64,000 nt of DNA from JAGRMG01 sp047975215 (lineage in GTDB: Bacteria; Pseudomonadota; Alphaproteobacteria; Rhodobacterales; Rhodobacteraceae), in the NCBI GenBank assembly GCA_047975215.1, contig JBKEDD010000005.1, positions 186,001 through 250,000 of the forward strand. Direction: 5' to 3'. Both the position numbers and the translations under genes were made by a program. The notes under the pieces were generated by a model. The model did not search any database. It was not told the origin of the DNA and worked only from the letters and a program-made list of their open reading frames with translations. Positions 53,753 through 62,698 of the stretch are shown here, in pieces. Every line of letters begins with the position of its first letter. The stretch's first letter is position 1.

Positions 53753-54118
53753 ATGTCCCGAGTGAAAGGTGGAACCACCACCCACGCCCGCCACAAGAAA
53801 GTCATCAAGGCCGCCAAGGGCTACTATGGCCGCCGCAAGAGCACGTTTCGCGTTGCCACCCAGGCCGTCGACAAGGCCAACCAGTATGCGACCCGCGACC
53901 GCAAGACCCGCAAGCGCAATTTCCGTGCCCTGTGGATCCAGCGAATCAACGCCGCGGTGCGCAGCCATGACGAGGCGCTGACCTATTCGCGCTTCATCAA
54001 CGGCCTGTCGCTGGCGGGTATCGAAGTGGACCGCAAGGTGCTGGCCGATCTGGCCGTGCACGAGCCCGAAGCCTTCGGCGCCATCGTTCAGAAGGCACAG
54101 GCCGCGCTGAACGACTGA
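53753..54118 (+). CDS. rplT: 50S ribosomal protein L20
   Basis: 121 residues. MSRVKGGTTTHARHKKVIKAAKGYYGRRKS and the FNGLSLAGIEVDRKVLADLA-type C-terminus (FINGLSLAGIEVDRKVL) are typical. It binds early on 23S rRNA during 50S assembly. AGGAGG lies eight bases before the start. A terminator follows. Confidence 0.98.
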   Translation: MSRVKGGTTTHARHKKVIKAAKGYYGRRKSTFRVATQAVDKANQYATRDRKTRKRNFRALWIQRINAAVRSHDEALTYSRFINGLSLAGIEVDRKVLADLAVHEPEAFGAIVQKAQAALND

Positions 54119-54144
54119 TCGCCACGTTGATGAAGACCGGTCGG

Positions 54145-54166
54145 GGCCGCCCTTGGGGCGGCCTTT
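54145..54166 (+). terminator. rpmI-rplT terminator
   Basis: GGCCGCCC-TTG-GGGCGGCC stem followed by TTT, 27 bases after the rplT stop. Confidence 0.7.
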
Positions 54167-54177
54167 GCCGTTTCCTC

Positions 54178-54257
54178 CGCGCCAGTCACCCGAATCCCGG
54201 GTTCGCAACACCTGTCGGGCGCCCCCGGATCGCATGCGATCCGGTTCGCGCCCGGCC
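54178..54257 (+). repeat. Dispersed intergenic repeat, copy 3 (short form)
   Basis: About 80 bases matching the start of copies 1 and 2, from CCAGTCACCCGAATCC to arm 1 GGTTCGCGCCCGGCC (54243-54257). The hairpin CCGGATCGC-AT-GCGATCCGG (54225-54244) is perfect. It lies between the convergent rplT and acyl-CoA dehydrogenase genes and lacks arms 2 and 3. Confidence 0.8.
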
Positions 54258-54266
54258 ACGCAGGGG

Positions 54267-55955
54267 TCAGGCCAGCAGCCGCCGCGCGATCACCTGTGCC
54301 TGAATCTCTGCCGCCCCTTCGAAGATGTTCAGGATGCGGGCATCGCAAAGCACGCGCGAGATCTTGTATTCCAGCGCAAAGCCGTTGCCGCCATGAATCT
54401 GCAACCCGTTGTCCGCCGCCGCCCAGGCGACGCGCGCTGCCAGCAGCTTGGCCATGCCGGCCTCGAGGTCGCAGCGGTGTCCGTGGTCCTTTTCCCAGGC
54501 GCTGAAATAGGTCAGCTGGCGGGCCACCATGATCTCGACCGCCATCATCGCCAGCTTGCCTGACACGCGGGGAAACGCGATCAGCGCCTTGCCGAACTGC
54601 TTGCGGTCCTGGGCGTACTGCATGGCGATGTCGAGCGCGCACTGCGCCACGCCTATGGCGCGGGCCGCCGTCTGTATGCGGGCGGATTCGAAGGTTTGCA
54701 TCAGTTGCCTGAAGCCCTGGCCCTCGACACCGCCAAGCAGGTTTTCGCCCTTCACATGGAAATTGTCGAAGCCCAGTTCGTATTCCTTCATGCCGCGATA
54801 GCCCAGTACCTCGATCTCACCGCCGGTCATGCCCTCGGTGGGGAACGGGGCCTCGTCTGTGCCCGGAGTCTTTTCGGCCAGGAACATCGACAGCCCGGTG
54901 TGATCGGTCGTTGACGGATCGGTTCGCGCCAGAAGCGTCATGACATGCGTGCGCGCGGCATGGGTGATCCAGGTCTTGTTGCCGGTTATGCGGTAGTCCT
55001 CGCCCTCCCTGACGGCGCGGGTGCGCAGGGCGCCCAGGTCCGAGCCGGTATTGGGTTCGGTAAAGACCGCGGTGGGCAGGATCTCGCCGCTGGCAATCTT
55101 GGGCAACCATTGCGATTTCTGTTCGTCCGTGCCACCGCACAGGATCAGTTCGGCGGCGATCTCGGACCGGGTGCCAAGCGAGCCGACGCCGATATAGCCG
55201 CGCGACAATTCCTCGCTGACGACCACCATCGAGGCCTTGGACAAGCCCAGCCCGCCCAGGTTTTCGGGAATCGTCAGGCCGAACACGCCCATGTCGGCCA
55301 GTTCGGCGATGATCTCCATCGGGATCAGTTCGTCCTTCAGGTGCCAGTCGTGGGCATGGGGTTCGATCCGGTCCACGGCAAAGCGGCGGAACTGTTCGCG
55401 GATCATCTCCAGCTCGTCGTCAAGCCCGGTGGCGCCGACGGTGATGTTGGCGGCCTGCTGCTGCATCAGTTCGACCAGCCGGGTTCGCGCGCCCTGGCTG
55501 TTGGCGTTCGCGATCAGCGTTGCCACCGCCGTGTCACCCAGCGGCGCGGCGTCGCTGCCTGACAGGCCCAGATCGGGCAGGCGCACGATTTCGTTCTGGC
55601 TCATCGGGATGCCGCCGCGAATCTGCGCGAGGTATTCGCCGAACGCGATCTGGTGGATCAGTTGTTCGACCTCGCCGAACTTGCCATCGGCCGAAAGCCG
55701 TTCGGCCCAGGCCTGCATCTGCCTGAGACTTTGCGCGTAGGTCGCCAGCCATGACAGGCCGTGAACCGCGCTCTGGTTTGCTTCGATCAGTGCGCCCGAG
55801 ACCTTGCCGCCATCGCTGACCATGTCGCGGATCCGGCCGCGCGCGGCCTCAAGCACGGCATCAACCGCGGGAAGCGCGGCGCCGGTCAGCGCAAGCAGGT
55901 CGGGAAGAATCGCGGTTTGAACTGTCATCGTCGGGTCCTGTCCATCATGGGCCAT
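54267..55955 (-). CDS. Acyl-CoA dehydrogenase family protein
   Basis: 562 residues, about 180 more than a canonical acyl-CoA dehydrogenase. After an N-terminal helical region of about 170 residues (with LPAVDAVLEAARGRI, reminiscent of an additional domain), the standard core appears: TVPE-like LTIPENLGGLGLSKASM, FTEPNTGSDLGALRTRA, KTWITHAART, and the catalytic-base region. The C-terminal helix bundle has SARIQTAARAIGVAQCALD and QIHGGNGFALEYKISRVLCDARILNIFEGAAEIQ. Start at 55955 or 55928; both have AGGAC-like ribosome sites. Broad-specificity flavin dehydrogenase; substrate unknown. Confidence 0.9.
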   Translation of the reverse strand: MAHDGQDPTMTVQTAILPDLLALTGAALPAVDAVLEAARGRIRDMVSDGGKVSGALIEANQSAVHGLSWLATYAQSLRQMQAWAERLSADGKFGEVEQLIHQIAFGEYLAQIRGGIPMSQNEIVRLPDLGLSGSDAAPLGDTAVATLIANANSQGARTRLVELMQQQAANITVGATGLDDELEMIREQFRRFAVDRIEPHAHDWHLKDELIPMEIIAELADMGVFGLTIPENLGGLGLSKASMVVVSEELSRGYIGVGSLGTRSEIAAELILCGGTDEQKSQWLPKIASGEILPTAVFTEPNTGSDLGALRTRAVREGEDYRITGNKTWITHAARTHVMTLLARTDPSTTDHTGLSMFLAEKTPGTDEAPFPTEGMTGGEIEVLGYRGMKEYELGFDNFHVKGENLLGGVEGQGFRQLMQTFESARIQTAARAIGVAQCALDIAMQYAQDRKQFGKALIAFPRVSGKLAMMAVEIMVARQLTYFSAWEKDHGHRCDLEAGMAKLLAARVAWAAADNGLQIHGGNGFALEYKISRVLCDARILNIFEGAAEIQAQVIARRLLA

Positions 55956-56098
55956 GAATCACGTCCTTTTCGGGGTCGCCCGGTGGTAATCATTTTGCAG
56001 GTGCAGCGCAACAAAAATACTTGGAAACAAGCCAAATGTTCCAAAAGTTGCGCATCTTTTTTGCGTCGCAGCGCGGCGCGCGGGTGATATGAAAGGCC

Positions 56099-56866
56099 AT
56101 GGATATGCTGTTTGCGACCCTGAGCCCGGATGCGCTGCTGCTGGCATGCGCCATCGCCCTGCTGGGCGGTCTGGTCAAGGGGATGGTCGGGTTTGCCCTT
56201 CCGACGATCCTGATTTCAGGACTGGGCATGTTTCTGCCGCCGGATATCGCGCTGGCCGGGCTGATCCTGCCGACGCTGGTGGCCAACGGCGTACAGGCGC
56301 TGCGGCAGGGGCCGGCGGTGGCCTGGGATTCGGTGCGGCGGTTCCGGGTGTTCCTGGGCGCCGGGCTGGTCCTGCTGCTGGTCAGTGCGCAGATGGTCCG
56401 GGTGATTCCTCCGGGTGTATTGCTGATGCTGATCGGGGCGCCGATCACTGCGTTTTGCATGATGCAACTGACCGGTCTGCATCTCACGCTCAGGGCACAG
56501 TCGGTCCGTGTCGAGATCGTCGCCGGGTCGCTGGCAGGTTTCATCGGCGGCCTCAGCGGCGTCTGGGCGCCGCCGACGGTGGCGTATCTGACGGCACTTG
56601 ATACGCCCAAGGCCGAACAGGTGCGCGTTCAGGGGGTTATCTACGGGGCAGGTGCGGTGGCGATGACGGGGGCGCATCTGGGGTCGGGCGTGCTGCGCGC
56701 CGAAACGTTGCCGTTTTCGGCCCTGCTGATCCTGCCAAGCATGCTGGGCATGTGGGCGGGCGGGGCGATCCATGACCGCATCGACCAGACCACGTTTCGA
56801 CGGGCGACGCTGCTCGTGCTTCTGATCGCCGGGCTGAACCTGATACGCCGCGGCCTGATGGGCTGA
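56099..56866 (+). CDS. Sulfite exporter TauE/SafE family protein
   Basis: 255-residue permease with about eight helices and the duplicated DUF81-like arrangement. ALLGGLVKGMVGFALPTILIS carries the family glycine-rich motif, and GSLAGFIGGLSGVWAPPTVAYL is the second copy. It likely exports sulfite, sulfoacetate or a related organosulfur anion. No sulfur-metabolism genes are adjacent, so the substrate is open. The upstream 143 bases are AT-rich and hold the promoters shared with the divergent dehydrogenase gene. Confidence 0.88.
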   Translation: MDMLFATLSPDALLLACAIALLGGLVKGMVGFALPTILISGLGMFLPPDIALAGLILPTLVANGVQALRQGPAVAWDSVRRFRVFLGAGLVLLLVSAQMVRVIPPGVLLMLIGAPITAFCMMQLTGLHLTLRAQSVRVEIVAGSLAGFIGGLSGVWAPPTVAYLTALDTPKAEQVRVQGVIYGAGAVAMTGAHLGSGVLRAETLPFSALLILPSMLGMWAGGAIHDRIDQTTFRRATLLVLLIAGLNLIRRGLMG

Positions 56867-56886
56867 TGGGGCGCCCGGGGCCGCGA

Positions 56887-57585
56887 TCAGTCCGCGCGGA
56901 TGCAGGTCCAGACGGTGCGGGTGGATTTCTCGTCCACCCGGTCGAAACCGGCGTTGCGCAGGATCTGCTTGCATTCCTTCATGCCCTCGACGCCATAGGC
57001 ATTGGGATGAAATTCGACCACCAGGGCGCGAAAGCCTGACAGGTCGGCATGGCGCAGAAGGTCAAGCTCTCCGCCTTCGATATCCATCACCAGAACGGTT
57101 GGCGACAGATCGGCGCAGGTCTGAGAAAATCCGGCGGTCGGCACCTCGACCACGCGGGCGGCACGGGCGGCGTCCCCGATGAGCGACGAGCCGAGATAGC
57201 TGTTGTGGACATGAAACGCGATGGTGTCGGGCCGCCGGGGCGCCGAGATCAGCACGATGTTGCGAACGCCGATCCGCTCTTGCAGGTCATTGGCGGCGTA
57301 AAGCGCCTCGATCTCGGGGATCAGTTCGGGGTTGGCCTCGAAGGAATGCACCGCACGCGGCTTGCGGTTGGTGGCGATGACCGCGCCCACCAGCCCGATC
57401 CCGGCGCCGATTTCCAGTACGACATCGTCTTCGTTCACCACATGCAGGGCGCCGGCGATCTCCTGACCTTCGTATCGTGCGGCGTTGATCCGTTCGATCC
57501 GCTTGTCGTGCAGAAAGCGAGACATCGGAACCTTGACGCCAAGACATTCGGCGGCAATCTCGCGGATTTCGGTGGCTTCGGGCAC
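56887..57585 (-). CDS. FkbM family methyltransferase
   Basis: 232 residues. SAM-binding motif I VVLEIGAGIGLVGA, then HSFEANPELIPEIEAL, and the FkbM-type VLVMDIEGGELDLLRHADLSG with VVEFHPNAYG. The start is a GTG at 57585 with AAGAGG seven bases upstream. Longer starts in the same frame look non-conserved. FkbM enzymes O-methylate sugars or natural products. It is far from the glycan locus and convergent with the TauE-like gene, so a tie to the glycan is speculative. Confidence 0.82.
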   Translation of the reverse strand: MPEATEIREIAAECLGVKVPMSRFLHDKRIERINAARYEGQEIAGALHVVNEDDVVLEIGAGIGLVGAVIATNRKPRAVHSFEANPELIPEIEALYAANDLQERIGVRNIVLISAPRRPDTIAFHVHNSYLGSSLIGDAARAARVVEVPTAGFSQTCADLSPTVLVMDIEGGELDLLRHADLSGFRALVVEFHPNAYGVEGMKECKQILRNAGFDRVDEKSTRTVWTCIRAD

Positions 57586-57773
57586 TGCTGAACCTCTTTT
57601 CGCTTTTTGCGATTTTGACGCATCCTGTGCGGCACCCGCCGGAATGGCAAGCAAAACCAGCCCGCCGGCCCCATCGAGGCGCCGGGCTGCCCATCTCTCG
57701 CATCGGTGGCCCGGGCCGCGCGTTCGCGATTTGCCGGACGGTTGACGTTCGCGCGATCCGCGCGGCGCGGAAG

Positions 57774-59063
57774 TCAGACGAAATGAACGTAGAAGTCGCG
57801 CAGCGCATCGCCTTCCATGTCGCGGGTCTTCTGCACTTCCTTGCGTTTCATGAACACGTGGTTGGCTACCAGTTCGGGGCCTACCGCGCGTGCCAGGACC
57901 TCGTCGCGCTCAAGGTCTTCCACGGCGCCTTTCAGGTCGATCGCGGTGCCATGCTTGGCGTCCGTATTCTCGAACCCGTCGCCGGTTTCGATCGGCGGCA
58001 GTTCATAGCCGTTCTCGACCCCCAGCCTTGCGGCCTGCAACACCGCGGCGGTGGCGGTATAGGGGTTGGCCGCGCCATCCGCCATGCGATGTTCGAGCCG
58101 CGCCTTGGCACCGCCTTCGGAACTGATGCGCGTGGTGACGTTGCGATGATCGCCGCCCCAGTTCTGCCAGTATCCCGAGAGCGAACCGGGTTGCAGCCGC
58201 ATGTAGGAATTCGCGGTTGGCGCGATCAGCCCGGCCAGACCCTTGTGATGGTGTATCAGCCCCGCCAGGCAGCCGCGCGCCAGGTCGTTCATGTGCTCCG
58301 GCCCGCCGCGCGCCCCGGAGGACAGCGCGTTGCCGCCGGTCTCGTCGACGAAGGAAAAGTTGATGTGCATCCCCGAACCGCCGCCCTCGGCCACGGGTTT
58401 GGGCATGAAGGTCAGCACGATACCGTACTCCATCGCGATTTCGCGCGCCATCAGCCTGAACAGGACGATATCGTCCACAGCCTTGACCGCATCGTCGAAT
58501 GTCAGCGTGTATTCGAATTGCGGGCTGTCGAACTCGGCGGTGATCATCTCCAGCGGAAAGCCCATCTTGTCGGCCATCTCCCAGATCCGGTCGTTGAACC
58601 GGAGCGGGTCGGCGAACGGGCCGGTGCCGTAGACCACGCCGCCGGGCGCGTCGTAGGGCACCAGTTGTCCCTTGTCGTCGGCCTGCATGGCATAGGCCTC
58701 AAGCTCTATCCCCAGTTTCGGGGTCAGTCCGCGCGCCTGCCAGTCGGCGACGGCCCGTTTCAGCGTGCCGCGCGGGCACAGCGGCAGCTTTTCGCCGGCG
58801 TCGTCATAGAGATCGCCGAGAACGACCTTGGTCGAGGGTTCCCAGCAGTCGCGGATATCGTCATGGCGCCATTGCAGCTCCATGTCGGGCAGGCCCTGAT
58901 AGACCAACGAATACGGCGCGTTCAGCAGGTCGCGGTCGTAGTGCACGCCGAATACCGAACGGCAGAACCGGGTGCTGCCGTCTCCGATCTTGTGATTGGG
59001 CAGGTATTTCCCGCGCATGATGGACAGGTGGTCGCAAAACAGAACGCGCAGTCGGTCTTTCAT
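57774..59063 (-). CDS. Glutamine synthetase family protein, PuuA-like
   Basis: 429 residues with the GS catalytic fold. The ammonia/glutamate-site motif GGGSGMHINFSF, NSYMRLQPGSLSG, RISSEGGAKARLEHRMADGAANPY and the C-terminal helical region are present. The N-terminal beta-grasp is shorter than in GlnA. This branch includes gamma-glutamylputrescine and other gamma-glutamyl-amine ligases. With a GMP-synthase-like amidotransferase and a GntR regulator beside it, polyamine or amine catabolism is likely. It need not be in the same operon as the amidotransferase, because they are divergent. Confidence 0.87.
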   Translation of the reverse strand: MKDRLRVLFCDHLSIMRGKYLPNHKIGDGSTRFCRSVFGVHYDRDLLNAPYSLVYQGLPDMELQWRHDDIRDCWEPSTKVVLGDLYDDAGEKLPLCPRGTLKRAVADWQARGLTPKLGIELEAYAMQADDKGQLVPYDAPGGVVYGTGPFADPLRFNDRIWEMADKMGFPLEMITAEFDSPQFEYTLTFDDAVKAVDDIVLFRLMAREIAMEYGIVLTFMPKPVAEGGGSGMHINFSFVDETGGNALSSGARGGPEHMNDLARGCLAGLIHHHKGLAGLIAPTANSYMRLQPGSLSGYWQNWGGDHRNVTTRISSEGGAKARLEHRMADGAANPYTATAAVLQAARLGVENGYELPPIETGDGFENTDAKHGTAIDLKGAVEDLERDEVLARAVGPELVANHVFMKRKEVQKTRDMEGDALRDFYVHFV

Positions 59064-59677
59064 CGAAATGTTCCTTCAGGCAGGGGTCATGATGGTCGTC
59101 GATTCCTTGATCGCGCCGGCGAAATCCGATCGCGCAAACATGTGTGGGCCGGGGTATTGACGGGTCTCGTGCAGACCGGCTTCATGCGGGTCCGGCCATA
59201 TTCGTATGGACAGGCTTGCCGGAATATCGGACGGGGTCGATGCCGCCGGAGAATGGCGGTGCGCGCGGCAGGGTCGGCAAACGTGTCGTGACTGCCCAGT
59301 TCGGCAAAACCGTCATCGGCGGTCGTCCTGACTGTCATCCTCGCCGCTTTCCTGCCCCCCGTGATTTGTGTATATTATTGCGGCTCGTAAATATGTAAAT
59401 AAAAATCGACGGGGCGCTACTCACCCGAATCCAAAGTCCGTAACATCCGTCAATTGCCCCCGGATCGCCTGTGAACGGTTCGCGCCCGGCCGCGCCCCTG
59501 TGGCGCGGGCGCGAAATGGTTCCTATGTTTCAGATGGTTGCACCGTTCCGCTTGACTGCGCCGCCGTGCCATGTTCGATGACGCCCACCCTTGGGGCCGG
59601 GCGCGAACCTCTGTCGTGCCCGGATCTCGATATGTCGAATTTCGATTCCACGTCACTGGCGGACCTTGGCGGAACCC
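59064..59677. other. Divergent intergenic region holding repeat copy 2
   Basis: 614 bases separate the PuuA-like and amidotransferase genes. From 59352 to about 59405 the DNA is AT-rich (TATATTATTG, AATATGTAAATAAA) and is the likely promoter segment. Repeat copy 2 fills 59413-59655. The part 59064-59350 shows nothing specific. A short minus-strand frame there has no family support. Confidence 0.6.
59413..59655 (+). repeat. Dispersed intergenic repeat, copy 2 (long form)
   Basis: About 243 bases, roughly four fifths identical to copy 1. Arm 1 GGTTCGCGCCCGGCC (59477-59491) and arm 3 GGCCGGGCGCGAACC (59595-59609) form a perfect 15-bp inverted repeat. Arm 2 CGGGCGCGAA (59506-59515) competes with arm 3 for arm 1. 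The internal GGATCGC hairpin is degenerate here. It ends 23 bases before the amidotransferase start. Confidence 0.85.
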
Positions 59678-60403
59678 ATGCATCTCGCGATCCTCATGAC
59701 CAATACCGACGAGAGCGCCTTTGCCCGGGCGCGCCCCGGCGATGGCGAGAAATTCACCGATCTGGTTCGGCGCGTGCGCCCGGGCTGGCGTTTCACGGTG
59801 TTCGCGGTCAAGGACGGACTGTTTCCCGACGATGCCGCGCGCTTTGATGGTCTCATCATTACCGGCAGTCCGGCCTCGGTGAATTCCGGCTCTGACTGGG
59901 TGGCGCGGTTGCTGGATCTGATCTGCGGGATGGTGGCGCAGCGGGTGCCTGTCTTTGGCGCCTGTTTCGGACATCAGGCGATCGCGTTGGCGCTGGGCGG
60001 CACGGTGGGTGCGAACCCGGGGGGATGGGTGCACGGGTTGGTGCGCACCGAAACGCTGGCACGCAAGGGTTGGATGCTGGAACTGCCGGATCGGGTCAAC
60101 CTCTACGCCAGCCACTCCGAACAGGTGACAGCCCTGCCCGGCGGGGCCAGGGTTCTGGCCCGGTCCGAGGGCTGCGCGGTGGCCGGATTCGCCATCGGCG
60201 ATGCGGTCTATACCACCCAGCATCACCCGGAAATGTCCGCCGGATTCATCGCAGACCTGACCGGGGAACTGGCGCACAAGCTGGGGCCGCAGGTCACGGA
60301 ACGTGCCCGCGCCTCGCTGGCCCAAAGCGCCGACATGGTGCCTTTCGCCGAAAGCATCGCGCGGTTCTTCGAACTGGCGTCGCGGCCCCGCCGGCCAGAG
60401 TAA
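59678..60403 (+). CDS. Class I glutamine amidotransferase (GMP-synthase-like)
   Basis: 241 residues. The triad-type features are GACFGHQAIALALGG with the catalytic Cys, HHPEMS with His and a downstream Glu, and an oxyanion loop LIITGSPASVNSG. The length matches stand-alone GuaA-N-like hydrolases. The start at MHLAILMTN puts the first strand at residue 2; the frame is open upstream into repeat copy 2 and is not used. With a GS-like ligase and a GntR regulator it may hydrolyse gamma-glutamyl amines. That is inference from the Puu pathway, whose PuuD is of a different hydrolase family. Confidence 0.85.
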   Translation: MHLAILMTNTDESAFARARPGDGEKFTDLVRRVRPGWRFTVFAVKDGLFPDDAARFDGLIITGSPASVNSGSDWVARLLDLICGMVAQRVPVFGACFGHQAIALALGGTVGANPGGWVHGLVRTETLARKGWMLELPDRVNLYASHSEQVTALPGGARVLARSEGCAVAGFAIGDAVYTTQHHPEMSAGFIADLTGELAHKLGPQVTERARASLAQSADMVPFAESIARFFELASRPRRPE

Positions 60404-60444
60404 TGTGGAAACGCCAGGTTGTCGGCAGGCAAGTCGGGATACGG

Positions 60445-61095
60445 TCAGCCCAGGGCGGCCAGCAGATCCATTACCGTCACTTCGTCGAACTGGACATGCG
60501 CGATCATCGCGGCTTCGGCTCCGGCGCGGTCATGCGCCGCGATCAGCGCGGCGATCTGGCGGTGTTCGCGGGCCGAAACCGCGATCGCATTCGGATAGCG
60601 GTAGCGTGCCCGGTAATAGGCCATCAGCTTGCGCGCGTTGGTCTTGATCAACTCGACAAGGAAGGGATTTCCCGCCGCCAGCGCGACCGCCTCGTGAAAG
60701 CGAAGGTTGCGCTGGTAATAGCCCGCAGGATCGCTGTCGCCCTTGTCGCGTGCGTGGGCTTCGCAGTCGCGGACGGCGGCTTCCAGCGCCCGCCCGTGTT
60801 GCGGTGACATCCGCCGTGCCGCAAGGCCGGCGGCCTGGCCTTCCAGCTTGGCATGGACCTCGAGAATGGCGAGGAACTCTTCCAGTGTCGGCTTGAACAG
60901 CATGGCGCCCTTGCGAGGCAGACGCCGGATCAGCCCCGCGGTTTCAAGCTGGATGAACGCCTCGCGTACCGGCGTGCGCGAAACGCCATGCGCCTGCATC
61001 AGCGGCGCCTCTTCGATCACGTCGCCGGGGTTCAGGCGCCCGCAGTCGATATCCGCCAGGATCGCATTCAGAACCTGCTCTGTCTGGCCCGCCAT
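60445..61095 (-). CDS. GntR family transcriptional regulator, FCD subfamily
   Basis: 216 residues. Winged helix at about 5-70 (VLNAILADIDCGRLNPGD, then GVSRTPVREAFIQLETAGLI) and the FCD domain to the C-terminus (ILEVHAKLEGQAAGLAARRM, with YQRNLRFHEAV as a metal-site-type His). The start at MAGQTEQVL is used; 25 extra upstream codons look non-conserved. It faces the amidotransferase gene and may control the GS-like/amidotransferase pair. Confidence 0.88.
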   Translation of the reverse strand: MAGQTEQVLNAILADIDCGRLNPGDVIEEAPLMQAHGVSRTPVREAFIQLETAGLIRRLPRKGAMLFKPTLEEFLAILEVHAKLEGQAAGLAARRMSPQHGRALEAAVRDCEAHARDKGDSDPAGYYQRNLRFHEAVALAAGNPFLVELIKTNARKLMAYYRARYRYPNAIAVSAREHRQIAALIAAHDRAGAEAAMIAHVQFDEVTVMDLLAALG

Positions 61096-61188
61096 ACCTT
61101 GCCTTCCTGCCCGATGCCGTCGGCAGGGTAGAGCCTGCCGCGCCACGGCGCAATCCGGCGGCAATGACACTCGGCCCCCGGACAGCAG

Positions 61189-61216
61189 GAACGTCCGCCT
61201 GGGAAAGCGGACGTTC
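61189..61216 (-). terminator. rpsO terminator-like hairpin
   Basis: 10-bp stem GAACGTCCGC / GCGGACGTTC with an 8-base loop, 34 bases after the rpsO stop. No T-run. Confidence 0.6.
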
Positions 61217-61249
61217 GCGAATTATTGTGCTGCTGCGTGGTTGCAGGCG

Positions 61250-61519
61250 TTACCGGCGCAGGCCCAGACGCTTGACCAGATCCTGATACCGGGGCTCGTC
61301 TTTTGCCTTGAGATAATCCAGCAGCTTGCGCCGCCGGGCGACCAGTTTCAGAAGGCCACGGCGGCCGTGATTGTCCTTCTTGTGGATCTTGAAATGCTCG
61401 GTCAGGGTGGCGATACGCGAACTCAGGATGGCGACCTGAACCTCGGGCGAACCGGTGTCGCTTTCCTTCGTTGCGTAGTCCTTGATGACGCGGGTCTTTT
61501 CTTCGGCAGTAATCGACAT
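61250..61519 (-). CDS. rpsO: 30S ribosomal protein S15
   Basis: 89 residues. MSITAEEKTRVIKDYATKESDTGSPEVQVAILS, with DHFKTHKKDNHGRRGL-type residues (EHFKIHKKDNHGRRGLLKLV) contacting 16S rRNA, and the YLKAKDEPRYQDLVKRLGLRR end. It binds h20-h22 early in 30S assembly. pnp, its usual neighbour, is not visible downstream. Confidence 0.98.
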   Translation of the reverse strand: MSITAEEKTRVIKDYATKESDTGSPEVQVAILSSRIATLTEHFKIHKKDNHGRRGLLKLVARRRKLLDYLKAKDEPRYQDLVKRLGLRR

Positions 61520-61672
61520 CGGGGTCTCCTTACATGAGGTTGACGTTGATGGCTCAGGCCGGGATGTCGTCCAGCGCAGGCCCGTGGAGATGGTCCGCAG
61601 CCCACCCGCCCCAAGGGGCGAATCCGTTGCAGATGGGGGCGTATAGGCGGTTGTGCCGGAAATGGCAAAGGG

Positions 61673-62698
61673 TTATTGCGCATCCGGCGATCCGCCCGGC
61701 ACGAAGGCCGCCGCATCGGCATAGTCCGCCAGCAGGATATCGTGAACCGTCGGCGCCGCTTCTGCCGGCAGCGTGGCCATGGGGATTCCCTCCACCATCA
61801 CGAGACGCAGGCCAGGGTCGGTCGCGTGTTCGACGATCTCGATCTCGGGGTCGGGATTGCGGGCGATATCCCACAATACCAGCAGACGGTCTTCGGCGGG
61901 GTCGAAGTCGCGCAGATCAGAGCTTTCGCCCCGGGCGATCCAGTTGCCCAGGACGATGCTGTCCGTCCCTTCTCCGGCAGTCACCGTGTCGCCTGCGCCC
62001 GCAAGGATCGTATCAGCGCCGCCGCCGCCGTTGAGAAAATCGCCGGTCGCCCCGTCATCGGCACCGGAAACGAAATCGTCGCCCCAGCCGCCGAACAGCG
62101 TGTCCTGCCCGGCGCCGCCAGCCAGACTGTCAGCGCCGTGATTGCCATGCAGCGCATCGCGCCCGCCGCCACCCTCCAGCCGGTCGCCGCCCAGGCCACC
62201 ATGCAGGGTATCTTCGCCTTCGCCGCCAAGCAGGTTGTCGCCTTCGGAATGTCCAAACAGCAGGTCGTTGCCGCCGCCGCCGCGCAGCAAGTCTTCGCCG
62301 GCCTCGCCGTGCAGCGTGTCCCCGTCCCTGCCGCCGAACAGGGTATCCTCGCCCGCGCCGCCGAACAGATCGTCCTCGCCGTCCTGTCCGGCGATCAGGT
62401 CGCTACCGTCATAGCCGTTGATCTGATCGTCTCCGTCGGTGCCGCCCAGCGCCTCGCCCAACGGCCCGCCGGGCAGGATCAGCCCGTGCCCACCGCCCTG
62501 CGCACCGCCAGGGCCGGTCGAGCCGTCGCCCGCGGCTACGCCTGACGAACCGGGCAATACCACCCCGGGCGTGCCGCCGATATCGTCGGGCGGCGCATCC
62601 TCGTCGCCGGGTTCCGCGGTATCGCCCCCCGCCTCATCGTCAATGAAGATCAGACTGCCGATAGTCATCAGGCCCAGAAAACCCGCCAGCCACATCAT
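61673..62698 (-). CDS. RTX/hemolysin-type calcium-binding repeat protein with N-terminal membrane helix
   Basis: 341 residues from the ATG at 62698 (a second ATG follows directly). An N-terminal hydrophobic helix (MMWLAGFLGLMTIGSLIFID) is followed by a Gly/Asp/Pro-rich linker of about 60 residues. Tandem GGxGxD nonapeptides then run from about residue 85 to 220 (GGAGEDTLFGGRDGD and others). These form a calcium-bound beta-roll. A C-terminal domain of about 100 residues lacks GGxGxD. Most RTX proteins have a C-terminal type I secretion signal and no N-terminal anchor, so the layout is unusual. Surface display or a membrane-bound calcium-binding role is possible. Confidence 0.82.
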   Translation of the reverse strand: MMWLAGFLGLMTIGSLIFIDDEAGGDTAEPGDEDAPPDDIGGTPGVVLPGSSGVAAGDGSTGPGGAQGGGHGLILPGGPLGEALGGTDGDDQINGYDGSDLIAGQDGEDDLFGGAGEDTLFGGRDGDTLHGEAGEDLLRGGGGNDLLFGHSEGDNLLGGEGEDTLHGGLGGDRLEGGGGRDALHGNHGADSLAGGAGQDTLFGGWGDDFVSGADDGATGDFLNGGGGADTILAGAGDTVTAGEGTDSIVLGNWIARGESSDLRDFDPAEDRLLVLWDIARNPDPEIEIVEHATDPGLRLVMVEGIPMATLPAEAAPTVHDILLADYADAAAFVPGGSPDAQ

